This document shows positions 1-7,758 of a stretch of DNA of 15,020 nt, one piece after another (the stretch's first letter is position 1; every line of letters starts with the position of its first letter). Made by a program: the position numbers and the translations under genes. The stretch is from Trachelipus rathkii (Eukaryota; Arthropoda; Malacostraca; Isopoda; Trachelipodidae). The notes under the pieces were generated by a model, which saw nothing but the letters and a program-made list of their open reading frames with translations, searched no databases and was not told the DNA's origin. The stretch lies in the NCBI GenBank assembly GCA_015478945.1, contig JABUQX010124188.1, positions 15,001 to 30,020 on the forward strand, given 5' to 3'.

Positions 1-172
1 TAATAGTTTTGATTACGTACCTTTGTAAATTTGTGGTTAAAAAGCTGCGTGGATGCACTACTCGCCATATATGGATATTCCAGTAAATGAATGCGCGAAA
101 AAATAGGCTAGGGCTTGAAGGCAATAAAGTTACCAGGATAAAGAATTACTTAAAGTCTGTCCGACCGCTATA
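1..172 (-). repeat. 3' LTR, partial (outer part lies beyond the window start)
   Basis: This stretch matches 5808-5991 in the same orientation, starting with 38 identical bases. The match stops at the element's internal side right beside the polypurine tract, as a 3' LTR should. Its first bases on the minus strand are TATAGCGG, against TGTAGCGG in the other copy, so the canonical TG appears to have mutated to TA. It also lacks an 11-base segment present in the other copy. The remaining LTR lies at coordinates below 1 and cannot be seen. Confidence 0.82.
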
Positions 173-175
173 GTA

Positions 176-184
176 CCCCCTTTC
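176..184 (-). other. Polypurine tract (plus-strand DNA synthesis primer site)
   Basis: The minus strand reads GAAAGGGGG immediately before the LTR, with three bases (TAC) between it and the first LTR base. Family knowledge: LTR elements prime second-strand synthesis from such a tract at the inner edge of the 3' LTR. Position and composition both fit. Confidence 0.75.
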
Positions 185-206
185 GGTGTACTGGTCAGGG
201 TTCCTA

Positions 207-1660
207 TTAGTCCAGGTAGCGACTGGGAATACGAACCCGACGACCAGCAGACGTTCTTCTTTCACCCGGTGCTGGAGCCAGAGTGGAGCAAAGGACAGGT
301 GCATGAGGGGGTGGAGAAACAGGCGATTGTACTGGGGGTGTTGAAGGATGAGATGGCGGAGAATCAGGAGGAGAAGACAAAGGAGGTGAAGGTAGAAGGA
401 AATGCAGGGGGGGGGGAAGTAGGGGACGGAATGCCTGGAGGATGTGGAAAGTTGGAAAGTTCTGGACAGTTTGCCTCTAGGAAAGCTGGCTTTAGACGGT
501 CGATGCAGACGACCTCTGTTCGCGTAGGGCGTTGAATGGTGAAGAATTTCACTGCCCTGCTCAAGACCTTAAACGGGCCGTCATACCGAGGCTGTAGAGC
601 AGTCTTGTGAGCGTCGTGACGAACGAAAACATGGGTGCATGTGGCCAGTTCTCTCGGAACGAAAGAGTGGACTGTCTGGTGTCTGGAAGGTGATGGTCTC
701 CATGACACAGCACAGTTCTTCAAACGGGTGAGGTAGGAGAGAGGATCCGACAAAGGTGAAGGGGAAGATTGAGAAAAGAATTCACCTGGCAAGCGTAAGG
801 GAGAGCCATAGACTAGTTCCGCGGCTGTGCATTGAAGATCTCCCTTGAGGGCGGAGCGGATGCCCAAAAGTACAAAAGGAAGAGCCTCAGTCCATTGCTC
901 ATGCTGGGGTGAGCGGCCAAAGATGCCTTAAGCTGGCGGTGAAATCTTTCTATGATCCCATTTGAAGCCGGATGAAAGCTGGTGGTCCTGATGCGCTCAG
1001 AACCCAGGAGGCGCATCAAATCTCTCCAAAGGAAAGATTCAAATTGTCTACCTTGATCCGTGGTCACAGTAAGCGGTACGCCGAAACGCGCAACCCAGTG
1101 AGTCATGAAAGCTTTAGCTATGACTTCGGCAGTGGCGGTTTTGAGAGGAATGGCTTCCGGCCAGCGTGTGAAGCGGTCAATACATGTAAGGATATATTGA
1201 TGCCCATCAGAAGGAGGAAGAGGACCAACAAAGTCGATGTTTGCACCTTCTCAAAACGTTCTCAAGGGGAGAAAGCTCCCAGAGAATGGCTGTGGTGTCC
1301 GGTGCACCTTAGGACGCTGACAAAGGGAAAGCATTCCCGAGTCCACTTTCGCATCGGTAACACTGGGCCACACAAAGCGGGCCGTAACCAGCTTTTGAGA
1401 GGCCGCGATACCGGGGTGAGAAAGAGAGTGAAGAGCAAGAAAAACAGGTTTGCGGAAAGCAGGAGGAACGAAAGGACGGGGAGCATCAGTAGACGTGTCA
1501 CAGAGGAGTTTCTTCTGAATGCCCGGAAGAGAAATCCACCTGAGTTGCAGAGAAGAGTCCTGGGGAAGAGAGGGTTCTTCTGATGACTGTGCAGTGGCCA
1601 TGTCCTCGTAGTTGATGCTGGGGAGTGAAGATATGGAGGTAATCTCGATGCGTGAAAGTG
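207..1660 (-). pseudogene. pol: Ty3/gypsy integrase (frameshifted; catalytic triad retained)
   Basis: Integrase inserts the element's cDNA into the host chromosome. The N-terminal zinc region shows the His pair in HSLSH (about 1430-1416) and a Cys before QRPKV; its partner Cys lies in a locally shifted frame. The catalytic core carries Asp in NIDFVGPLP (1235-1233), Asp in TTDQGRQF (1058-1056) and Glu in GIIERFHRQ (950-948), spaced D-58-D-35-E, the normal gypsy geometry. A frameshift near 905 moves the rest to another frame, where LGIRSALKGD and a GPY/F module (YDGPFKV near 579) follow. That frame stops at 364. A third frame supplies the end, RRVRIPSRYLD, then TAA at 209-207 and a second stop. 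An in-frame TGA sits at 1253-1251, just before the core. So the fold is recognisable and the active-site residues survive, but not in one frame. Confidence 0.88.
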
Positions 1661-2030
1661 CATCAGCCGTGAGATTATCCGTACCTGGGACGTGACGGAT
1701 GTCTGTCGTAAACTGCGAAACATATTCCAAATGACGAGCTTCTCTCGGCGAGTGTCGTTCATTTCGAGATGCCATGGCGAAGGTGATCGGCTTGTGATCT
1801 GTGAGAATGTGAAATTCCCGGCCTTCCAGAAAGTATCTGAAGTGTTTGACTGCCAGGTAGATTGCAAGCAGTTCTCTGCCGAAGGCGCTGTAGCGGGTTT
1901 CAGCAGGCTGTAGCTTCTTCGAGAAGAAGGCAAGAGGAGACCAAGAACCATTCAGGTGTTGCTGCAGGACGCCTCCGACCGCGAAATCGGAGGCATCAAC
2001 CTGAACGCGAGTTTATGCAGAGTCACTGTG
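1661..2030 (-). pseudogene. pol: Ty3/gypsy RNase H domain (catalytic residues intact)
   Basis: This domain degrades the RNA strand of the RNA-DNA hybrid during reverse transcription. It is readable in one frame from about 2000 to 1660. It starts with VDASDFAVGG (Asp at 1997-1995), then FGRELLA (Glu at 1874-1872), ILTDHKPI (Asp at 1799-1797) and LTADALSR (Asp at 1664-1662). Those four acidic positions are the conserved set for retroelement RNase H. The join to RT just upstream (about 2005-2030) is frameshifted. Downstream it runs in the same frame into the integrase zinc region, as in a normal gypsy Pol polyprotein. This is the best-preserved part of the element. Confidence 0.88.
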
Positions 2031-2920
2031 GATGGACAAGAGGAGGTAGATCCGCAGAGTGCGCCTTTGGCAGAAGTGAAAGCAATACGACCTTCTTCCG
2101 TCCACTCTACCTTGACCGAGACACCTCTTTTCTTCGGGCGGAGGAGCTCTGTGAGAGGCCGAAGGAGAGCAGCTGCTGCAGGTAGAAAGCGATGGTAGTA
2201 GTTCAGCATCCCGAGAAACTGCTTCAGTTGCTTCTGCGTCTCGGGTAAAGGAAAAGCACGAATGGCGGCAACACGCTCCTGGAGGGGGCGAACACCTTCA
2301 GAAGAGACTGTGTGGCCAAGAAACGTGAGAGGAACACCGATAACCGGAGACTTCTTCGGGCGACGAGGGGGGTATCGTATCCTTCTGAATACGGAAGACA
2401 GCAGAAAGGTGCTCCTTGTGTTCCTCTTCAGAGTTGGAAGCTATAAGCAGGTCGTCGATGTAGGCCCAACAGAAGGGTAGCCCTCGCAAGACAGTGTCAA
2501 TGAACCGCTGGAAAGTTTGAGCAGCATTCCGTAAACCGAAGGGGGTTCTCAAGAACTCAAAAAGTCCGAAAGGTGTAATCACGGCAGTCTTGTGAACATC
2601 CTCGGGTGCTACAGGGATCTGGTGATAGGCGCGGACCAGATCGATTTTGGAAAATATTGTAGCACCACTGGGGTGGGACGTGAAAGACTGAATGTGAGGG
2701 ACGGGATAGTGATCTGGGACAGTGGTCGCGTTGGGAGCCCTAATATCTCCACAGTGGCGCCAGTCCCCTGGTGTAGCTTTAGGGACAAGGTGTAAAGGTG
2801 TAGCCCAACTGCTCTTGGAAGGTCGAACGATTTCCAGCTCAAGCATGTGATCAAACTCAGCACGAGAGATCTTCAGATTCTTTGGGGCGAGGCGGCGAGC
2901 GCGTGCAAAAGGTCTGAGGA
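2031..2920 (-). pseudogene. pol: Ty3/gypsy reverse transcriptase (frameshifted near 2390)
   Basis: This enzyme copies the element RNA into DNA. Readable in one frame from about 2900: the fingers region ([20 protein letters not shown]), the first catalytic Asp in [15 protein letters not shown] (2642-2640), [15 protein letters not shown], and the active-site box AYIDDLL (YIDD at 2462-2451). Soon after, near 2390, the frame breaks. The thumb and connection region continues in another frame with [18 protein letters not shown] and QFLGMLNYYHRFLP (about 2340-2180). The order and spacing match gypsy-type RT. The frame returns to that of the first block at the RNase H domain. All three catalytic aspartates are present; only the frame breaks mark it as non-functional as assembled. 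Confidence 0.9.
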
Positions 2921-3079
2921 CCTTTGTTCTCTATGTGGTGGAGGACTTAATGCTTAACTGGGGCAATTGAAGAGCGGGGGTGAAGAAGAGATGGAAAGTC
3001 CTTCTGCAGGAGAGAGGAAGGGGAAGAAGAAATAGGAAGATGAACATCAAAAATGTTCCTTGCTGCAGAAGGAGAGGTG

Positions 3080-3420
3080 TTGCCCTTGGGGAAAAGGGTG
3101 GTTTGACATCCACCAATCGTTGGTTCCGAAGATCTACCAGTAGGTGGAAATGGTTCAAAAAATCCGCGCCGATAATCGGTTGAGTGACTGCAGCAACTGT
3201 GAAAACCCATCGGAAAACCCTCCTGAGGGAGAGATCGAGGGTGCATGAACGTTCACCATAAGTACCAATGGCAGTACCGTTCGCGGCGCACAGGAAACGG
3301 GTGGGTTGAGTACCGGGAGGAACCAAACTATTTGAAGGAGACCGCAAGAAATCTCGAAAGCTCCTATATCGGTAAGGTAGTGGAGCTTGATGGAAGGGTC
3401 GAAAACAATGGAACCAGTGT
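3080..3420 (-). pseudogene. pol: Retropepsin-like aspartic protease of the gypsy element (frameshifted, altered active site)
   Basis: The protease would cut the Gag-Pol polyprotein. The active-site segment reads LTDIGAF, with Asp at 3370-3368; the family motif is D-T/S-G-A, so the Thr/Ser has become Ile. The frame then shifts, and the rest of the fold is visible as FLCAANGTAIGTYG (about 3300-3255) followed by a hydrophobic strand and PIIGADFLNHFHLLVD, which fits the second conserved retropepsin segment (hydrophobic-hydrophobic-G-x-D/N). It lies between the gag zinc domain and RT, its expected place. The tail toward RT (3080-2930) is low in recognisable motifs. Confidence 0.75.
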
Positions 3421-3432
3421 ACTGTACCGCCC

Positions 3433-4277
3433 CTAAGGACTGGCTGCAGAGTTTCCCGAGAATGTGCATGGCTGAATACATTACCGGGCATGCTCCTGGA
3501 AGTGCGGTAATAGTAACACTCCCCAGCGTTCCTCCTGGCGGAGGGTACTGACAGGGGGGTTAGTGCGGAGGGTGAGAGGCGTAAATCCCACCATGATAGC
3601 CTACATTCTCAGGCAGGACAGCCTGTCCTCAAAAGAGTGGGAGGGGCTGAGAAGAAGGCTCTGAAGGAGGAGGAAAGGTATTCAGAGTATGAGCGATAGC
3701 AGGAGTATAAGTGGGGGCTCAACCGGTAGAGGTAACAGAATGAGGAGAAACAGAAATAACGTGAAGAGATTGGTACTGCATGACACGGTCAGCTGCCTCA
3801 GCAAAGGCCCAAAAGGATAAGGTGGGATCAGTGGTGACCACTATGCCTTGAACTTGTGGTGGCAACTTTTGCACGAAACGTTGCCAGAGTGTGTCTCCTC
3901 CCTAGAAGATAGGGAATCCCCGAGCTTTGAGAGTATCCTAGAAAGCAGCTCTGTAGGGTTCTTGTCTCCTAAGGACTCCCCTTCAGGAGTTTCTCCAATT
4001 TATCCTCCACAGAAGATGAGAGGTGTGCAAAGAACACCTCCTTTAGGAAAGTGTAAGGGGTAGAAGAGACGGATGCTGTGGCGAGAGCGTCTCTTACATT
4101 CAAGAGGGGACCCTCTGGCGGGGCACCCAACAGCAGGTTGTACTTCTGAAGCTCGGTGGAGTCTGCAGGGAAAACGGCTTCTATCTGCAGGAGCCACAGA
4201 TCGGGTGCTTGGGAAATATAGGCGGGAAAAGGACGGGTAAAAGCAATTTTGTGTGACAAAAAGGAGGAAGACAAGAG
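3433..4277 (-). pseudogene. gag: Ty3/gypsy gag (capsid-like, frameshifted) with C-terminal Cys/His domain
   Basis: Gag builds the particle that packages element RNA. The N-terminal block beginning near 4277 contains PDLWLLQIEAVF, LQKYNLLLGA and TPYTFLKEV, typical of arthropod gypsy Gag. There is no ATG at the beginning; the frame opens at a TTG or further upstream, so the true start is unknown. A stop at about 3969 coincides with a shift into the next frame, which reads LGDKNPTELLSRIL. A further shift gives LWQRFVQKLPPQVQG and later FAEAADRVMQY. Near 3518 a Cys/His module appears, split over two frames: CYYYRT, then FQEHAR, a stop (TAA at 3483-3481), and CIQPCTFSGNSA. In gypsy Gag this would be the nucleic-acid-binding domain. 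The stop probably replaces a glutamine codon. Confidence 0.82.
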
Positions 4278-4492
4278 AAAACTGTATGAAAGAAGAAAGA
4301 TTCTTAGACAATACCAGTAGAAAGTGGCTGAACTATTTGTGTGCGTGCTGGGGCCTAGACTAAACGTTGGTACGGTTATATGTTATGTGAGTGGCTTGAA
4401 TAACACCGCTTATATGATACCCTAAAGGCCAGTGTTGGCCGAATGCATAAACACAAAGAGCATGTACACAGATAGATATAATAAAATTATGG
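4278..4492 (-). other. Leader between gag and the (AT)n block; no primer binding site found
   Basis: This stretch is non-coding and of mixed composition. I looked on the minus strand for a TGG-initiated tRNA complement that would mark the inner edge of a 5' LTR, and saw no convincing one. The LTR-leader border is therefore unresolved, and part of this stretch could belong to the LTR. Confidence 0.4.
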
Positions 4493-4578
4493 AAATAATA
4501 ATAATAATAGCAATAATAAAATTGTAAATAATTACAGAAATATTATATATATATAATTATAATATATATATAATATAT

Positions 4579-4623
<45 letters not shown>

Positions 4624-4790
4624 ATATATTATATTAATATATAATATATATTATATATATATATATTATAAATATATATATAATAGTATATATATATAAT
4701 TATATATAATATTAATATATATTATAATATATTATATATATATAATATATATATTATATATATATATATATATAGTATATATATATATAT
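4493..4790. repeat. (TAA)n / (AT)n microsatellite block
   Basis: Short ATA/TAA repeats (about 4493-4510) lead into nearly pure AT dinucleotide DNA from 4541 to 4790, interrupted only by occasional phase changes and single G or C bases. No coding content. Confidence 0.95.
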
Positions 4791-5513
4791 GATACGAAAT
4801 GAAAAAAAATTTAAAAAAAATTATTAAAATCGAAATTAAGGTTAAATAATATTAATGCTTGCTTGGGGCTGGGGGCTGTTGCTTGGAGTATGGACTGATG
4901 TTTCAGAAAAAAGGTCCATTGATTGTAGTTGTTGCTTGCAACTACCGCGGCAGGTGCGAAAAGGTGTGTAACTGAGCAACCGAGCTTTCTTTGCATCAAC
5001 CGGAGACTGAAAGTAAATGGTCACCACTGTGGACTACGTGATTGAGTCCACTACAGTTTTGGAAAGTTGTTTGAAAGTTCCAATGGCAAATATTAACATT
5101 TATTGAAGTTGCTCAGTTATTGGTCTATGTACACAACTTTCAAGATAGGATCCTTGTTAAAGCCGGATCCAATCCAAAATAAAACTTGAACTCCAGGCTA
5201 GAAATAAAAGGGAGAAACTTATGTTAGCCTGGGAGGTAATATAACTGCAATGTACTACATCCTGATGAGAAAATACTAGTAAATTATCCCCAGAATATAA
5301 ACAATTGCACTTTATTACACGCACGTATATAGTACCGTACTCTGGCTGATACTTGTTGGGAGTATCCCAAAGTATGATATCGGTATTAGTATACCATGGT
5401 GTTCCTTCTACTAGCCTAATAGAAATTGGACAGAGCCTTCGGCCGATGCAGAAGCTCTGAGTTTTATGAAAGGAGCCTCAATGCTACCTACCTGAGACAC
5501 CCCGAGAAATACA
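4791..5513. other. Unassigned non-coding DNA inside the putative LTR element
   Basis: Mixed-composition DNA without a credible gene. Open frames on the minus strand near 4811-5027 are short and show no family motif. On the minus strand an AATAAA is visible near 5316, compatible with an LTR polyadenylation signal but not specific. If the 5' LTR is long, this is its body; otherwise it is intervening sequence. Confidence 0.35.
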
Positions 5514-5549
5514 GAACTGAGGTGTTTGCACCGAATGCTCCGGGGGGGT

Positions 5550-5592
<43 letters not shown>

Positions 5593-5606
5593 ACTGAGGT
5601 GTTTGC
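5514..5606. repeat. 39-base poly-G run bracketed by a 16-bp direct repeat
   Basis: The 16-mer GAACTGAGGTGTTTGC occurs at 5514-5529 and again at 5591-5606. Between them lie a short G-rich lead and an unbroken G run from 5553 to 5591. The open frames on both strands here (polyglycine or polyproline) are by-products of the run. The arrangement suggests a tandem duplication with homopolymer expansion, or an assembly join through the homopolymer. Confidence 0.9.
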
Positions 5607-5807
5607 TCTCCTTTCACGCTAGGGCCCTTCAGTGTATATCTGCGCCCTCCGGTCTTAACCAAAGCTAATTTGTGTCCTAGCTATGCAATTTCTTTCCTTA
5701 GAGCCTATTGAACGATAGTACACATGTCTACCAGTGGTGCACTAATATAGCCTAAGACTGGTTTGTACATTTAGTATAATAAACGATTACCCCATTTAGT
5801 TATATAA
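5607..5807. other. Unassigned non-coding DNA adjoining the LTR copy
   Basis: No open frame with recognisable content and no repeat seen. By position it may be the LTR portion homologous to sequence lying before the start of this window. That cannot be checked here. Confidence 0.3.
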
Positions 5808-5991
5808 TAATAGTTTTGATTACGTACCTTTGTAAATTTGTGGTTGAGAAGCTGCGTGGATGCACTACACGTTTTATATGTAGATTCCAGTAAATGAATG
5901 CGCGAAAAAGTAGGCTAGGACTTGTAGGCAATAAAAGTGACGAGGATGAAGAAATACTTAGGGTTTGTCGTCACTTTGTCCTACCGCTACA
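5808..5991 (-). repeat. LTR copy (outer end of the probable 5' LTR)
   Basis: Direct repeat of 1-172 in the same orientation. The similarity ends at 5991, where the minus strand starts TGTAGCGG, the expected TG terminus of an LTR. It lies upstream of gag in element orientation, as a 5' LTR should. Compared with the 3' LTR copy I count about 20 substitutions, one single-base gap and one 11-base gap. It could alternatively be a separate LTR of the same family. Confidence 0.75.
5872..5878 (-). promoter_or_regulatory. Candidate TATA box of the LTR promoter
   Basis: The minus strand reads TATAAAA here, roughly 115 bases inside the LTR from its TG end, a plausible U3 position. The aligned segment of the other LTR copy is altered to TATATGG. 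Assignment rests on sequence and position only. Confidence 0.4.
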
Positions 5992-6006
5992 ATATCAATA
6001 TTTCAC

Positions 6007-6034
6007 TTTCCCCCTCCCCCCCAAAAAAAAAAAA
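6007..6034. repeat. C-run followed by A-run
   Basis: A pyrimidine tract (CCCCCTCCCCCCC) abuts an A12 run, between the LTR end and the start of recognisable LINE sequence. Low-complexity junction DNA. Confidence 0.8.
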
Positions 6035-6084
6035 CATTTGATATATTGATATACATATGATAGTGAAGGCGTATGGATTTCATG

Positions 6085-6890
6085 GTGTAAGAAGAAATAG
6101 ATATTTTGGGGGTGAGTGAGAAAGTTGGTAAAGATGGAATTACCGGTGAAATGATAAAGAATGGAGGCGAGATAATGGTTAACTGGATATGGAAGTTGTG
6201 TAACATAGCATTTATGGAGGGTATAGTTCCGAAGGATTTGAGGAGAGTAGTAATAGTACCCTTATATAAGGGTAAAAGGAATATGGGGAACTGCAGGAAC
6301 TATATGGGAATTAGTTTATTGAGCGTTGTTGGGAAGATATATGCTAGTATTTTGGTTGAAAGAGTTCGTCGAGGGACTGATTAGCGAAGAACCATGTATA
6401 TTATTTAGAAGTGGTAGAGAATGTGTTGATCAGGTTTTCACATTGAAATAAATGGGGGAGAGAGAACTAAATTATATTTAGGTTTTATAGATTTGCAACA
6501 GGCGTATGACAGAATTAATAGAAAAGCTATATAGCAAGTATTGGTGATATATTGTGTTGGTGGTAGGTTTTTGAAAGGATCAAAAGAATTTATGATACTA
6601 ATGAAGCGTGTGTAAGAGTTAATAGAGTTGAAAGTCAATGGTTTAATATTAACAGTGGATGTTTTACGTCTCCCTGGTTATTTAATTAACATATAGATGG
6701 GGTGATGAAAGAATTAGAGGCAGGGAAAAGTGGTAGAATGATGGAGGGTGCTTTCCTTACTGTACACGGAAGATTTGGTTTGTGTGGCAAATCTGAAGAT
6801 AGTTTGAGAGGAGGGTTTGGAAGGGTATGTAAAAGGAGAGTTTTGAAAGTAAATGTAGATAAGAGTAAGGTTATGGTAGTGAGTTAGGAG
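6085..6890 (+). pseudogene. LINE reverse transcriptase domain remnant
   Basis: The first block (from about 6106) reads KDGITGEMIKNGGE, then VPKDLRRVVIVPLYKGK and NCRNYMGISLLSVVGKIYA, which match the fingers and motif 1-2 region of LINE RTs. A frame change near 6377 leads to LISEEPCILFRSGRECVDQ. Another leads to GFIDLQQAYDRINR, the palm motif with the first catalytic Asp (6490-6492), followed by an in-frame TAG where Trp is usual. The second catalytic box, normally F/Y-ADD, reads YTED at 6763-6774. GRVCKRRVLKVNVDKSKVMVVS ends the visible thumb region. With the ADD box altered and several stops present, the enzyme is dead. Confidence 0.87.
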
Positions 6891-6999
6891 AGTTCGTGGT
6901 GTGAAGTCATGTAGAAATAATATTTAAGATATATGATAGATGAAAAAGGAACAGGTGATGCATTGTGGTGGGAAAGTTGTGAATGGTAGGTAGGTGACT

Positions 7000-7400
7000 G
7001 GTGCAATTAAATCCTTGGCGAATACAAAGGGACTAAGTCTTGAGTGTGCTGGTGTTTTGCATGAGGGTATGTTGTTACGTATGTTAATGTATAGTAGTGA
7101 AACTATGGTATGGAATATGAAATAAGAGGTGTAGATCTAAGGTACATCTATTCAGATGGACAATCTTAGGAGTGTGTTAAGTGTGAGAAGAAGTGATAAA
7201 ATTAGAAATGAACGTGTTAGAGAGTTGTGTGGTGTGAAGTGTGAACAAGGGAGTAAATGAGAGAAAAAATGAGTGCAATATGACGGTTTGATCATATGGA
7301 AGTGATGAATAGTTTTGAGTGTCCTGGGAATCTACCGACTGGAAGACCTAAGAATAAGTGAATTGAGTCTAAAGAAATGTGAGTTTGGCGAGGGGAGAAG
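7000..7400 (+). pseudogene. LINE ORF C-terminal region remnant
   Basis: In one frame it reads GAIKSLANTKGLSLECAGVL and HEGMLLRMLMYSSETMVWN (7000-7119). Further on come QMDNLRSVLSVRRSDKIRN and ERVRELCGVK (7153-7239). Other frames then give a worn RFDHMEVM and TGRPKNK followed by a TGA and IES. These match the order seen after RT in this LINE family: a GALKS stretch, then an E-T-W segment, MDNLR, GHxERM and GRPxxxWIDS. The TGA sits where Trp is expected. The role of this region in the family is not well defined. Confidence 0.75.
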
Positions 7401-7625
7401 AAAAGTGCATAATAGGAGTTAATTGGACCTACCCAGGGGATGAACCTCACATTGATGAGATATACCACAGTGAGAGTCCGTCGCAGTCTTGCGATTTTTT
7501 TTTTACCGCGACGAGCTCTCACTTACGTCATGCTCTTTTACTTAACTATTCTATTTTTGGTGTATATTATGCACACATACCTACCTACCCCACTTCTGTA
7601 GTGGGAAGAGGATAAAAAAGAAAGA
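7401..7625 (+). other. LINE 3' UTR
   Basis: Non-coding sequence between the last protein remnants and the (AT)n tail. It includes a hairpin at 7469-7523 and ends in GTAGTGGGAAGAGGATAAAAAAG. Assignment as 3' UTR follows from position. Confidence 0.6.
7469..7523 (+). other. Stem-loop in the LINE 3' UTR
   Basis: AGTGAGAGTCCGTCGC (7469-7484) pairs with GCGACGAGCTCTCACT (7508-7523). Only two of 16 positions do not match, and the loop is 23 nt and T-rich. A stem this regular in a decayed element suggests structural conservation or recent origin. In some LINEs the RT recognises a 3' stem-loop; that role here is inference. Confidence 0.65.
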
Positions 7626-7697
7626 ATATATATATATATATTATATATATATATTATATAATTATTATATATATTATATCAATTATATATTATATAT

Positions 7698-7730
<33 letters not shown>

Positions 7731-7758
7731 ATAATATATATATATATTTATATATATA
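7626..7758. repeat. (AT)n microsatellite at the LINE 3' end
   Basis: Nearly pure AT/TA repeat beginning directly after the LINE's GATAAAAAAGAAAG end, consistent with an expanded 3' tail. Confidence 0.93.

Larger units (their letters stand above)
1..5991 (-). mobile_element. Ty3/gypsy LTR retrotransposon, decayed, minus strand, 3' LTR cut by window edge
   Basis: Read on the minus strand the order is LTR copy, leader, gag, protease, reverse transcriptase, RNase H, integrase with GPY/F module, polypurine tract, LTR. That domain order (RT before integrase) is diagnostic of Ty3/gypsy rather than Ty1/copia. The two LTR copies are same-oriented direct repeats bracketing the coding part, 1-172 and 5808-5991. 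No env-like frame follows integrase, because the LTR begins about 35 bases past the integrase stop. The coding part is broken by multiple frameshifts and at least two in-frame stops, so this copy cannot make a full polyprotein as assembled. That the 5808-5991 LTR belongs to the same insertion is an inference: the two LTRs differ by about 20 substitutions in some 170 aligned columns. Confidence 0.85.

Noticed and set aside
972..1583. Plus-strand open frame of about 200 codons
   Set aside because: It is antisense to the integrase and RNase H region, has no family motif, and is an overlap by-product of the minus-strand pol.
4811..5027. Overlapping minus-strand open frames of about 60 codons
   Set aside because: Two different frames of the same DNA, neither with a motif; length is within chance expectation.
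5411..5668. Polyglycine and polyproline open frames
   Set aside because: Produced by the 39-base G run read on either strand.
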